Notes: generated by a model from the sequence alone, not told the origin. A DNA stretch of 43,633 nucleotides from an uncultured Porphyromonadaceae bacterium (GCA_947178165.1 CAMWXH010000012.1:1-43633), one strand, 5' to 3'; numbered from the stretch's first letter, positions 26,543-34,893 are shown. A program made the numbers and translations.

Positions 26543-27604
26543 TTACTGAAGATCTCCGTTTTGTTCGTATGGTGCCCATGAGTTGATGAGAATCTGATGC
26601 TCTATCCATGCACCGTCAGAGTCAAGGAAGAACATGAGGCGATAGTTATCCTGACGGTCAAGGTATTCCTGGTTGGTGAAGCCTTCGGCCTCGAATGGCT
26701 TAGCAAGCAGGGCATAGTCTCTCAAGGGGACCTGAAGCACTTTCGTTCCGTCGGTGTTGCGGATTGTGAGCATCGACTGGCGACGGTCCATGAGGCGGCT
26801 CATCTTGAGGTCGGCAACGGCTACTTTCTCATTCACGATTGCTCCGGCACGGGTCTCGTCCATCCCGGCAACAACATTCTTTGTGTTGAATGGCTCGTAG
26901 TTGATAGTCTCATCATCCTTTAGCTCATTGTCGCTACCGAGTGTGCCGTTCGCTTCTTCAATCTTGAAAGTGAAGTCACCTACATTCACATCCTTCCCTA
27001 TCTGCTGGAGCATGATGCGGATGTTATTTGTGTCTTTGGTGAGATTGATCTGATACACGTGGTCGCCCTGATGCTGCATATCGTTATTTGCATAGATCTT
27101 TACACCATAAGATGTTCCGTGATAAAGGTCGTAGAGCTGTTCGGCCGAGTGGTGAGTCCCGTCGGGGTGGATATCCCTCTCCATGCGGCAGAGAAGCTCC
27201 TGGCGCGTGGTCACGCCAATCTCGGTGTCGGAAACGATGAAGGATTCGGAGCGTGTGCCGTCGTTGTCGAGGCCGCACCATGCCACGATGGTGTATTCGC
27301 CCGGCTCCACGCCTGTGAGTGGCAGCGTGTAGCCCTGCATTGCGAGTGCGTCGCCTTTCTCAGCGAACTGGAAGGCGAGCTTGTCGTTCTGGTCGAAGCC
27401 ATAGATGGCAACTGAATGTACGTTGCCGCGGAAGGCGTCGGCGCCTACCATATTCGTATCCCACTGGAAGCGGACGGCGTGACGCGTCTCACAGGGGGCG
27501 AGGTCATCATAGATTAGGTTGTTGTCGCAAGATGTGAACAACGATGCCGCGCCAAGGAGGGCGCATGCTACCTGCCAATTAAGGTAATTCTTCACGTTAA
27601 ACAT
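26543..27604 (-). CDS. FimB/Mfa2-family fimbrial anchor lipoprotein
   Basis: The 353-aa lipoprotein has lipobox FTS-C26. The motif 'YDDLAPCETRHAVRFQWDTN' right after the N-terminus, followed by 'VHSVAIYGFDQNDKLAFQF' and 'EPGEYTIVAWCGLDND', is characteristic of the FimB/Mfa2 family, which anchors the pilus and ends polymerisation at the outer membrane. Late strands include 'DNYRLMFFLDSDGAWIEHQI' and 'INSWAPYEQNGDLQ'. Unlike the five pilins it has no separate TR-A/S maturation site around residue 50 (its 'CETRHAV' belongs to the family motif), which fits a non-polymerising anchor. It leads the run of four genes down to 17095. A GxxExxY cassette and a repeat-rich 1.4 kb separate it from the fimbrillin gene upstream. 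Confidence 0.88.
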   Translation of the reverse strand: MFNVKNYLNWQVACALLGAASLFTSCDNNLIYDDLAPCETRHAVRFQWDTNMVGADAFRGNVHSVAIYGFDQNDKLAFQFAEKGDALAMQGYTLPLTGVEPGEYTIVAWCGLDNDGTRSESFIVSDTEIGVTTRQELLCRMERDIHPDGTHHSAEQLYDLYHGTSYGVKIYANNDMQHQGDHVYQINLTKDTNNIRIMLQQIGKDVNVGDFTFKIEEANGTLGSDNELKDDETINYEPFNTKNVVAGMDETRAGAIVNEKVAVADLKMSRLMDRRQSMLTIRNTDGTKVLQVPLRDYALLAKPFEAEGFTNQEYLDRQDNYRLMFFLDSDGAWIEHQILINSWAPYEQNGDLQ

Positions 27605-27690
27605 TCTATATAAGCGAGTTAAGTTACAGTATTATTTTTATTATTGTATTTGTTTCAAGTTCTGATGAGGAGATCATTCTTTAAAGAAAT

Positions 27691-27832
27691 CTCTTCTCTG
27701 CGGTATCTGCGCCTCTGCGTGAGACCATATATTTTTTCTCCTGAGAGAAGTTGTCTTTATCCTAATCTCTTGCGAGATTTATTTTTTTCCTCACGCAGAG
27801 GCGCAGAGTACACAGAGGGCGCTCGCGCTTGG
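27691..27832. repeat. CGCAGAGG-type inverted repeat, copy A
   Basis: Left arm at about 27692-27726 (CTGCGCCTCTGCGTGAGACC) and right arm at about 27789-27832 (CCTCACGCAGAGGCGCAGAG and a GGGCGCTCGCGCTTGG tail), with an internal AATCTC-TTGC-GAGATT hairpin between. It lies between the Mfa2-type gene and the GxxExxY gene. Same orientation as copies B, C and D. Confidence 0.85.
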
Positions 27833-27862
27833 ATGAGATTTTACCTGAAGTGGTTGGAATGC

Positions 27863-28261
27863 TCATTGAATAGACAAATTATAATTATTGACTATTCTTT
27901 TTACACCATCAATGAGTTTATTTACATTAAAATTTATCAATAAACCCACTCTTTTATCTGTTAGGCGAAGATAAGTTTGCAATTGTTTATAAAATACATT
28001 ACTTACCTCTGCTACAGATTTTAATTCCACTATCACTTTATCATTAACTATTATATCCGCTTCATACCCTTTATCCAATTCAATACCCTTGTAATGAATA
28101 GTGATAGGCTGATGTGCTTGAATCTTCAGACCTTGTTCTTTTAATTCGTATTCCATGGCTGCTTGATATGCGCTTTCTAACAATCCTGGGCCAAGAATTT
28201 TATGAACCTCTATTGCTGATCCAATGATTCGTTTAGTTAATTCATCATGTGATAATTCCAT
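27863..28261 (-). CDS. GxxExxY protein, PD-(D/E)XK nuclease-like
   Basis: The 132-aa protein has the naming motif 'GPGLLESAY' (G-x-x-E-x-x-Y) and a nuclease-like core 'EADIIVNDKVIVELKSVAEV', where Asp, Glu and Lys fit the PD-(D/E)XK pattern. The C-terminal 'YLRLTDKRVGLLINFNVNKL' is also typical of the family. The biological role of this family is not settled; a DNA-acting enzyme is plausible from the fold. It is flanked at 30 bp and 15 bp by copies A and B of a long inverted repeat and sits between genes of a pilus operon with which it has no evident functional link. This suggests an inserted cassette. Confidence 0.9.
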   Translation of the reverse strand: MELSHDELTKRIIGSAIEVHKILGPGLLESAYQAAMEYELKEQGLKIQAHQPITIHYKGIELDKGYEADIIVNDKVIVELKSVAEVSNVFYKQLQTYLRLTDKRVGLLINFNVNKLIDGVKRIVNNYNLSIQ

Positions 28262-28276
28262 CTTTTTATTATTTTT

Positions 28277-28410
28277 TCTCTCTGCGGTCTCTGCGCCTCT
28301 GCGTGAGACCCTTTTCTCGAAAGAGAAATTTTTATTTTTAATCTCTTGCGAGATTCATTTTTTTCCTCACGCAGAGGCGCAGAGATCGCGGAGGGCGTTC
28401 GCGCTTCGGA
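28277..28410. repeat. CGCAGAGG-type inverted repeat, copy B
   Basis: Left arm 28279-28310, AATCTC-TTGC-GAGATT hairpin within 28340-28356, right arm 28365-28408. A short left-arm fragment (CTCTCTGCGGTCTCT) recurs at about 28442-28458. It begins 15 bp upstream of the GxxExxY start codon. Copy A lies on the other side of that gene. Confidence 0.85.
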
Positions 28411-28573
28411 GAGGCTTCATCTCGTTTGAGTTTTTTTTATTTTCTCTCTGCGGTCTCTATATCATGAGAGCTGTGGATATAAAAAAGACCCTGAGAGTGA
28501 AGGAAAACGGTGATTGAGTTTTTATGGTTCTTAATTAATCTCTGCGTTTTTAACAAGTTAAGCCTTTTCTCCA

Positions 28574-28649
28574 GTAGGGACGCATCCTGATGCGTCCGGC
28601 CTCTGACGGGTTTCATCCAGCCTGCGGTCGCGACAGGTCGCGACCCTAC
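28574..28649. repeat. Bipartite REP-like element (GTAGGG ... CCCTAC)
   Basis: 76 bp bounded by GTAGGG (28574-28579) and CCCTAC (28644-28649). Inside are two hairpins: ACGCATC-CT-GATGCGT near 28580-28595 and GGTCGCGAC-AG-GTCGCGACC near 28626-28645. Similar GTAGGG-with-GTCGCGACC elements are scattered in many bacterial genomes; only one copy is in this window. Confidence 0.75.
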
Positions 28650-28653
28650 AGTT

Positions 28654-29037
28654 TGATGTCCCGGTTTGGGGCTACTGCTTTTGTTAAAAATAACAAAAAT
28701 TATATTAAAAAGTTAAAGTAAGTGAAAGAGAAATTTTAAAAAATTTTCTTTTCACTTTCCTCTTAAAAACTCAGTGAAGTTTCCTACGCTTCAGAGCTTA
28801 CTCCGGAAAAATAAAATTTGATTTCGACCGGGTGCTCTCTCAGACGCAGCAAACGTCCACCCATCGTTTTCTTTTGAATCAACCCCTCCCGGTCGCGAGC
28901 CGGAAAGGAGTCTTTTCAATTGGTAAGTAAGGAGGGGATCAAGCCTCCTTACCTTTTCGATTACTTTTGGAGCTTTGAATCTTCAAAAGCTGTATTACTT
29001 TCTCCATTAATGATTCACAAGGAATCTGAAGAAGAAA
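28654..29037. other. Gene-free stretch downstream of fimbrillin 2
   Basis: Holds no supported gene. A hairpin, GTAAGGAGG (28927-28935) with CCTCCTTAC (28944-28952), lies 92 bp past the fimbrillin stop and resembles the one at 30997-31022. The motif GGAAAGGAGTCTTTTCAA (28903-28920) has a close match, GGAAAGGTCTTTTCAA, at about 35698-35713 in the leader of the DUF3575 gene. Between 28780 and 28905 the sequence is less AT-rich than its surroundings and may be the remnant of a leader, small RNA or gene; I cannot assign it. Confidence 0.45.
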
Positions 29038-29043
29038 CATTAC

Positions 29044-30738
29044 TTATTCAAATTTTACGCCTTGAGAATAAACAGCCCAGTTAAGGATGTTAATTTTTGC
29101 ACCAAGATATGATTCATCAGGAGTACCAGGATCAAAAGATTCAGGTTTTTCAGGAATGATAGGCTTATCAGGATCAAAGATAGGAGTACCCATACCTGCT
29201 ACAGTCTGAAGGTCAAGATTGTAAACGTGGTTACGTACAACTCCGGCAACACCTACATCATCAGGTTTAATTTCTTTAAAGTAGTAGCATTTACCATCAG
29301 CCCATTTCTTAACCCAATATTTCATAGCTTTACCCTGGTAACCAGTTGCTGTCTTAAGGTAGTTATTAACTGTGGTCAAGTTTCCTTCTACTGGAGCAGT
29401 TGTTCCATCTGTGGGATTATATTTACCAATTGTGAGTCCAGTTACTAATTGAGCATATCCTCTATAAGAAGCTCTATTGGGAGTTGTATTATCACCAATA
29501 GCAGTTGGTGCGGCAGCGAAAGTTATATCGGCAGGCTCGATCTTTGTCCAACCTCCTTTACCATCAGATTTCAAATAGTTATCATCATAAAGCATATTGG
29601 CAATCTGAACCTTGATACCATTGGTTGCGCTTTCAGTATAGAACTTACCATTGAAGCCGAGTTCATAAAGTGTCAAACCTGTAGTAGAACCCTTCTTGCA
29701 AAGTTGAGCTGTAATAAGGACACAAGTATTCTGTCCGTTAGTGTTAAGGGTGTTTTCGTAGAGATAATAGGGATTTGATTTAGTTCCCTTGTTCATATTA
29801 AATCCAGTTACAATTGTATTGTAATCACGGTTCTTAAGTTTTCCAGAAAGACCATCTGCAGGAGTAGCCCAATGAGAACGGTATGTTTCGTGAGCAACGA
29901 AACCGGTTTTAAAGTTAGTAGGCCATGTATATGAAGTCTGATCCACATCTTTTACCAAATAAGTTTCTGTAGCTTCATTAGCCATCTCGATACCAGTAAC
30001 AACAACATCAAGTTCTGTATCTGAGCCATCAATTGAAGGCTTGAGGGCAGTTGCTTCAGGATCATATCCAAAAGAGTTCAAGAATGTCCAAGTAACTTTG
30101 GCAAGAACACGCTCTACATAAATATTCTGTGCGTTGGACTCAGCCTCTGACTGGGTGGGATATACTTTCCCTTTGAAAGAAGTGGTATATGTAGGCGTTT
30201 TACCAAAAGCAGAAGAAGACATTACAAAAGCTCCACTTGTTTGAGCTGCGAAGTTGTAATCCTTGGTATTGTTTGTATATGTCTCAACTTTTTTTCTTAC
30301 ACCGTCAATGTCAAGATTGGAAGTTTTACTTATAGTGAAGTCTCCTGGATTAAGGATACACATTACTTCACCAACAGTCTTTTGAGTCTCACCACTTTCA
30401 GCCTTTGGAATTGAAATTGAAACTGCAGTGGTAGAGGTTTTTGTGATGTCGTTAGTGCCGTTATCCCATTTTTTAGGTATGAAAGTAACAACATCCAACA
30501 CTTTTTTACTTGCATCATCGAACACAATAAGCATTGCATTGGTAACAGCACTCTCTGCATCTGTACCAATTTCATCTACAGTCGCACGTGTACCATCAGG
30601 AGTTGCCAGAGTAACACCGATGTAACCGATTTCGGCCGGGCCATTATTGATTTCAACCACCTGCGGCTCATCGTTGTTGGAGCAGCTTGCGAGAGTCATG
30701 GCTGCGCAAAGGGCTGCTAATCCATAAATCTTTTTCAT
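29044..30738 (-). CDS. Mfa1-family fimbrillin 2 (major subunit type)
   Basis: The 564-aa lipoprotein has lipobox LAS-C19, then SNNDEP. The putative maturation site is GTR51-A. The N-domain begins 'AEIGYIGVTLATPDG', followed by 'ESAVTNAMLIVFDDASKKVL'. The C-terminal part shows the Mfa1-family pattern 'GVAGVVRNHVYNLDLQTVAG', 'GTPIFDPDKPIIPEKP' and final strands 'AKINILNWAVYSQGVKFE'. It should be the shaft-forming or an alternative shaft subunit of the pilus. Its first 25 codons and the 85 bp before its ATG are nearly the same as in the 31096-33099 gene, while most of the mature protein differs; a downstream hairpin is also alike. So it is a diverged duplicate. Repeat copy C lies 84 bp upstream. 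Confidence 0.9.
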   Translation of the reverse strand: MKKIYGLAALCAAMTLASCSNNDEPQVVEINNGPAEIGYIGVTLATPDGTRATVDEIGTDAESAVTNAMLIVFDDASKKVLDVVTFIPKKWDNGTNDITKTSTTAVSISIPKAESGETQKTVGEVMCILNPGDFTISKTSNLDIDGVRKKVETYTNNTKDYNFAAQTSGAFVMSSSAFGKTPTYTTSFKGKVYPTQSEAESNAQNIYVERVLAKVTWTFLNSFGYDPEATALKPSIDGSDTELDVVVTGIEMANEATETYLVKDVDQTSYTWPTNFKTGFVAHETYRSHWATPADGLSGKLKNRDYNTIVTGFNMNKGTKSNPYYLYENTLNTNGQNTCVLITAQLCKKGSTTGLTLYELGFNGKFYTESATNGIKVQIANMLYDDNYLKSDGKGGWTKIEPADITFAAAPTAIGDNTTPNRASYRGYAQLVTGLTIGKYNPTDGTTAPVEGNLTTVNNYLKTATGYQGKAMKYWVKKWADGKCYYFKEIKPDDVGVAGVVRNHVYNLDLQTVAGMGTPIFDPDKPIIPEKPESFDPGTPDESYLGAKINILNWAVYSQGVKFE

Positions 30739-30821
30739 GTTAGAGTTTTTTGAGTTAAAAGTATGTTTATTTATATAATTTTTCTTTTTAATTATCTCGC
30801 GAAGAAAAGAAGTTAAGAAGT

Positions 30822-30966
30822 TTTTCTCTGCGGATCTCTGCGCCTCTGCGTGAGACCCTATCTATATATCTTTTCTCTATGGAGATACTTTTGTTAAATC
30901 TCTTGCGAGATTTGCGTTCCTCACGCAGAGGCGCAGAGATCGCGGAGGGCGCTTGCGCTTGGGAGG
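30822..30966. repeat. CGCAGAGG-type inverted repeat, copy C
   Basis: Left arm at about 30825-30857, AATCTC-TTGC-GAGATT hairpin at 30898-30913, right arm 30919-30964. It ends 84 bp upstream of the fimbrillin 2 start, the same distance and orientation as copy D has to fimbrillin 1. The rest of 30739-31095 holds an AT-rich leader and the hairpin at 30997-31022. Confidence 0.85.
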
Positions 30967-30996
30967 TTATTTTTCTTTGCGTTCTTTTTTTGGTAA

Positions 30997-31022
30997 GTGG
31001 CGGAGCGGTCAGGCTCCGCCAC
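30997..31022 (-). terminator. Hairpin downstream of fimbrillin 1
   Basis: GTGGCGGAGC (30997-31006) and GCTCCGCCAC (31013-31022) form a perfect 10-bp stem with loop GGTCAG, 74 bp past the fimbrillin 1 stop. T runs follow it on the plus strand (TTTTATTTTT). On the minus strand the next bases are TTACCAAAAAAA, so as a terminator for the minus-strand gene it is not ideal. It shares the frame GGTAAGT...CTTTT with the hairpin at 28927-28952. Confidence 0.5.
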
Positions 31023-31095
31023 CTTTTATTTTTCAGATTGGATTCTTTTCAGAGCGGATTAGCACTGAATGATATTCCTTTCTGAGAGAAATCTA

Positions 31096-33099
31096 TTAAT
31101 AGTTATCCTGGCCATTGTTGAAGTCAACATCCTGGTGGTAAGAACCCCAAGAGAGGATGTGGATATCGCAAGCCATTTTCCAAGGCTCGTCCTTAGGATC
31201 AATGTGAGGAGGAGTTACAGGAACAATAATCTCTGTGGGATCAAATACTGGAACGCCAAGACCTACCATTGTTCTGAGAGTGAGGTCATAGATGTGGTTA
31301 CGAACTACACCATATTCTCCAACTTTCTCCATCACAACTTTATCACCATCCATTACATCATCACCATTTTCATCAGTAACTTTTCTTTCAAGTGCCTGAC
31401 CGGTGATAAGCTCTACGTAGTAATAGCATTTACCATTATTCCATCTCCAAACCTGATAATCGGGAGTCTGAAGGTGACCGTTAAATGTATCTTTAGTTAC
31501 ATCAGTAAAGTTTGTACCACCATCCACAGTTTTTACGATAGAGCGTTTTGTATAGTTAACTGCAGAAGTAAGCTGAAGATAGCCGTCGTAACCAAGATTG
31601 TTGGCTGAAACGAAGTCAACATCACCTACATTGATGCTTACATATTTGTAAGTAGCTGGTTTCTCACCTTCTGCCGGAGTCACTTCCTCTTTAACCATAT
31701 AACCTTCGCGCTGGAGAAGATCAAGAAGCACTTTCTTTGCAGACTCCATAGTATAGTACTCACCATTTCTAAGAACACGTACCAGATCTACAGTTTCATT
31801 TGTGCCATGCTTTACGAGTTCTGCAGAAACCACGAGAGCAGTTTTATTGCTGCCATTAGTGTTTTCGTTGATATAGTTATTCACAAACTTAGGCTGAGAA
31901 GAGGCACCTGAAGTAAAGGTGAAGGGAGTGAAGCCCACATTGTAAGAATGATTTACGAAATCAGAAGTGGTTTGTTCAGAAGATTTTCTTGAAGCATTCG
32001 CAGTAGCTGCTGTATTGAATGCCCAGTGTGAACGATGGAAGCCGGAAGCATTCCAATCCTTGAACGGATTTGTAGTGCTGAAAACACCAACTGTAGGAAC
32101 TGCAGCATCTGTACCCATATTCTTAACGAGATATGACTTCTTAGCCACGTTAGCAATTTCGATACCGGTTACCTTGATATCAAATTGGGTGAGCGCATAT
32201 TCATACAGGCCAGTTTTTTCATTATAAGTACCGATTTCAACAGCAGCACCTGTTTGAGCTTTGTTAGCATCTGTGGGGCTGACAACATAAGTGCTTACAA
32301 AGTTATCAGCAAAAGCAGCGTCAACACGTGATACCACACGCTCAACATAAATGCTTACTGGAGTCTCGGCAGCGTTAGCCGCATTATTCTTGATCTTGCT
32401 ATTACCATTTGCATCTAAGCAACTTGAAGTATAAACGAGTTTCTCGCTTCCGGCAGTTGTGTCGTCCCAATAAACAGAATTGGTCATCACGAACTTATTG
32501 ATGGAAGTAAGGTTGGTTGCGTAATCATTTACCACCTTAACAACATCATCGATAGTCTTAATCACTTTGTCATTCGTATCACCATCTTTAAGAGAGCCAT
32601 CCAAATAGTCATCAAGGTTACCGGGGTTGAGAACGGCAATCACCTGAGTGATTTTGTCAACCTTAGCTTTAATAGTGGCAGCATCATCCTCTTTTCTTTT
32701 ATTCTCGTCCGCATCTGTTGATGGAGTATAGTCAACTTTAACATCCACCATAACGTGATAGTCACGTTCTACATTTTCATAAGGTGTAGTGTTCGGATCA
32801 GGAGTAGTGGTTGCTGTGAGATCCACACTCTTTGAAATACCTACGAAGTTACCCTCAGCATCAAAATAGATGAAAGATGCTTTAGATGCCTTGCTCTCAG
32901 CTTCTGTACCATACACGAAGTTATCGTGGTCTGCACGAGTGCCTTTATTGGCGTTAGCGATGTTCACTGAAAGATAGCCACCTACAGCAGATGCAGTGCT
33001 GTCAACTGAGCTACCGGGAACGATGGGCTCATCGTTGTTGGAGCAGCTTGCCAGCGTCATGGCTGCGCAGAGGGCTGCAAATCCATAAATCTTTTTCAT
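31096..33099 (-). CDS. Mfa1-family fimbrillin 1 (major subunit type)
   Basis: The 667-aa lipoprotein has signal peptide MKKIYGFAALCAAMTLASC and lipobox Cys19, then SNNDEP. The putative maturation site is GTR55-A. Fimbrillin N-domain strands include 'GGYLSVNIANANKG' and 'ITQVIAVLNPGNLDDYL'. Mfa1-type C-terminal features are 'YGVVRNHIYDLTLRTMVGLG', 'VPVFDPTEIIVPVTPP' and 'ACDIHILSWGSYHQDVDFNN'. It is expected to be cleaved after Arg55 at the surface and to polymerise by donor-strand exchange, as known for type V pili. It lies 295 bp downstream of the DUF3868 gene, with repeat copy D in the gap. It may be transcribed from its own promoter, which I could not identify. The near-identical 5' end shared with fimbrillin 2 suggests duplication or gene conversion. 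Confidence 0.9.
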   Translation of the reverse strand: MKKIYGFAALCAAMTLASCSNNDEPIVPGSSVDSTASAVGGYLSVNIANANKGTRADHDNFVYGTEAESKASKASFIYFDAEGNFVGISKSVDLTATTTPDPNTTPYENVERDYHVMVDVKVDYTPSTDADENKRKEDDAATIKAKVDKITQVIAVLNPGNLDDYLDGSLKDGDTNDKVIKTIDDVVKVVNDYATNLTSINKFVMTNSVYWDDTTAGSEKLVYTSSCLDANGNSKIKNNAANAAETPVSIYVERVVSRVDAAFADNFVSTYVVSPTDANKAQTGAAVEIGTYNEKTGLYEYALTQFDIKVTGIEIANVAKKSYLVKNMGTDAAVPTVGVFSTTNPFKDWNASGFHRSHWAFNTAATANASRKSSEQTTSDFVNHSYNVGFTPFTFTSGASSQPKFVNNYINENTNGSNKTALVVSAELVKHGTNETVDLVRVLRNGEYYTMESAKKVLLDLLQREGYMVKEEVTPAEGEKPATYKYVSINVGDVDFVSANNLGYDGYLQLTSAVNYTKRSIVKTVDGGTNFTDVTKDTFNGHLQTPDYQVWRWNNGKCYYYVELITGQALERKVTDENGDDVMDGDKVVMEKVGEYGVVRNHIYDLTLRTMVGLGVPVFDPTEIIVPVTPPHIDPKDEPWKMACDIHILSWGSYHQDVDFNNGQDNY

Positions 33100-33185
33100 G
33101 TTAGAGTTTTTTGAGTTAAAAGTATGTGTTAATTAAAAAATTTTTTCTTTTTTATTCTCTCGCGAAGAAAAGAAATGAAGAAAGT

Positions 33186-33320
33186 TCTTCTCTGCGAATC
33201 TCTGCGCCTCTGCGTGAGACCCTTTTCTCGAGAGAGAAATTTTTTTTAATCTCTTGCGAGATTTATTTTTTTCCTCACGCAGAGGCGCAGAGAGCGCGGA
33301 GAGCGCTTGCGCTTGGGAGG
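33186..33320. repeat. CGCAGAGG-type inverted repeat, copy D
   Basis: Left arm 33187-33221, AATCTC-TTGC-GAGATT hairpin at about 33248-33263, right arm 33273-33318. It ends 87 bp upstream of the fimbrillin 1 start. Arms and internal hairpin match copies A-C closely. Confidence 0.85.
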
Positions 33321-33367
33321 TTTTATTCTCTCGCAAAGAGAAGAAGTGACTAAGCTCTGTCTCTTCT

Positions 33368-33389
33368 GCGGAAGCTCGGAGGCTCCCGC
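33368..33389 (-). repeat. GGGAGC-type hairpin right after the DUF3868 gene
   Basis: On the minus strand GCGGGAGC, loop CTCCGA, GCTTCCGC: the hairpin-1 motif of the composite element, here without arrays. It begins 4 bp past the stop codon at 33394. Its one imperfect pair is G-U in minus-strand RNA, that is, in the sense transcript. Confidence 0.7.
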
Positions 33390-33393
33390 CACC

Positions 33394-34878
33394 TTATATT
33401 TCTGTATTGAGTAGTTTGTAATGCTTGCCTGCGTTGTCTGTGATATTCTTTATCTGTTTTTCGGCTGCCTGTGCCTGAGGGAGCTGACGGAGGCCTGATA
33501 AAATCTGGTTGGCCTTTGCATAGTCTTTCTCCATTGCGGCGAGGGTGGCCCTTGCATACTGTGCTTCTGTGGAATCTCCAGCCTTGGCGAGGTATTTGGC
33601 CGCCGCTTCGAGGTCTCCTCTCATGAGGGCCGCGTTGCCGGCATTGAGGTTGGCCACGGGATCATTCGGATAAAGCTGCACTGCGAGGTCGAATGTCTCA
33701 TTATATTCTTTGCTTCCCGGCTCAAGGCTCTTTGCTAATACAAACAATTCTGAGAGCGAAAGGTTCTGGGGAGCGGTCTTCATTATCTTAGAAATTTCTT
33801 CCGGGGTCTGATATGAGCGCACCGTGAAGTTCACTGCATAGTCTGAATGACGCAATCCGGGATAAACTTCCGCCAAGAGGAACTGGTAGTCTTTGGGGAA
33901 TTTGGTCTTGATTGCCAGCTCGCGCGCGTCATCTTTTCCACGATATGCGGGGTCGGTGATGATTGCCAAGATACCCTCGGCATTCGTAAGGTTGCGCTTT
34001 CCGGCTTCGCTCTTCACATATTCTTCGAGACCGGCCCAATCCTCAGGTGTATAGGAGGTTGTGATGACGTTGCTCTTGAATTTATAAAGGTTGCGGACAT
34101 AGTCGGCGAGTGTCTGCGTACGTCCCTTTGCGAGTCGTTCATTGTTGGCGTAAGTACCTTCGGGCGATGCGTAACCCTTGATGTGGATGCTTTTGAAGGT
34201 GAGGTTTTCATCAGCTCGGACGGAGTCGATCGTAGCGAGAATCTTCTTCAGCTCCTGCGGGTTGCGACGGTAGTCGGGATAGATCTCTATCTTGTTGACA
34301 GGGAAGTCGATATATGCGCGTGCATTAATCTGACGTTCCTTGATTGCCTCAGCCTTGGGAGTGACATAGATCACATCGGCTGTATATGACCTCGGCACGA
34401 GGTCGATCTGTGCTACCGGCACATAGAAGGCGGGTCCATACTTGGAGCAGCATCCTCTCTCCTGGGCTTCCATCTCCACCTTGGCATCTTCCATCCATTT
34501 GGCGTAAGGGAAATCCTCCTTATACACTATAGGCTCCTTTATCTGTCCTGCACGGTAAGCTACCGGTTCGATGGTGTTTTTGTCGCCGCGGACGTGGCTA
34601 TAGAATCGGTTCTTGCCGGCCACTGCGAAGGGGCGCATGCGGAGAGTGTCGGTTCCGTTCACTATCATCGGCGTATATACCATCTCACGGTTGGTGCTCA
34701 TGCGGAGCTTAGCCGCGTCGAGAGTCATATTGAGGAGGAGACGGTCGCCATCCTTGCGGAGATCGAAGCTTTCCACTCCCAACTTAGGATCCACCTTGGC
34801 CGTCTTGCTGTCAGCAGCAGCGCCGAGGGCCGACCCGAAAATCAAAGCTGAAATTAAGGTGAGTTTTGCTGTTTTCAT
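33394..34878 (-). CDS. DUF3868-type periplasmic/outer-membrane protein with OmpA-like and TPR regions
   Basis: The 494-aa protein has signal peptide MKTAKLTLISALIFGSALGA. The N-terminal half (about 25-200) resembles DUF3868, with strands such as 'GVESFDLRKDGDRLLLNMTL'. An OmpA-C-like domain follows, with the signature 'SIHIKGYASPEGTYANNERL' and 'AKGRTQTLADYV' (about 235-275), which in related proteins binds peptidoglycan. The last 110 residues form TPR-like helices ('PVANLNAGNAALMRGDLEAA'). DUF3868 and DUF3575 proteins are regular partners of fimbrillin genes in Bacteroidales; a role in anchoring or assembling the pilus is inferred. It starts 15 bp downstream of the DUF3575 gene, so the two are co-transcribed. 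Confidence 0.82.
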   Translation of the reverse strand: MKTAKLTLISALIFGSALGAAADSKTAKVDPKLGVESFDLRKDGDRLLLNMTLDAAKLRMSTNREMVYTPMIVNGTDTLRMRPFAVAGKNRFYSHVRGDKNTIEPVAYRAGQIKEPIVYKEDFPYAKWMEDAKVEMEAQERGCCSKYGPAFYVPVAQIDLVPRSYTADVIYVTPKAEAIKERQINARAYIDFPVNKIEIYPDYRRNPQELKKILATIDSVRADENLTFKSIHIKGYASPEGTYANNERLAKGRTQTLADYVRNLYKFKSNVITTSYTPEDWAGLEEYVKSEAGKRNLTNAEGILAIITDPAYRGKDDARELAIKTKFPKDYQFLLAEVYPGLRHSDYAVNFTVRSYQTPEEISKIMKTAPQNLSLSELFVLAKSLEPGSKEYNETFDLAVQLYPNDPVANLNAGNAALMRGDLEAAAKYLAKAGDSTEAQYARATLAAMEKDYAKANQILSGLRQLPQAQAAEKQIKNITDNAGKHYKLLNTEI

Positions 34879-34893
34879 TGCTGTTGCTCTGTT

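Noticed and set aside
28939-29040. 33-codon frame MFLLQIPCESLMEKVIQLLK... just after the fimbrillin 2 stop
   Set aside because: Too short and without similarity I recognise; it runs into a hairpin. Kept as non-coding.
27691-33320. Possible CRISPR array from the four CGCAGAGG repeats
   Set aside because: Copies are 0.6-2.5 kb apart, palindromic and about 140 bp long, with genes between them; no spacers and no cas genes.
33126-33353. Plus-strand frame coding 'HAEAQRARRALAL' and a similar one at 30879-31085
   Set aside because: They are translations of the CGCAGAGG repeat arms, a common source of spurious proteins.
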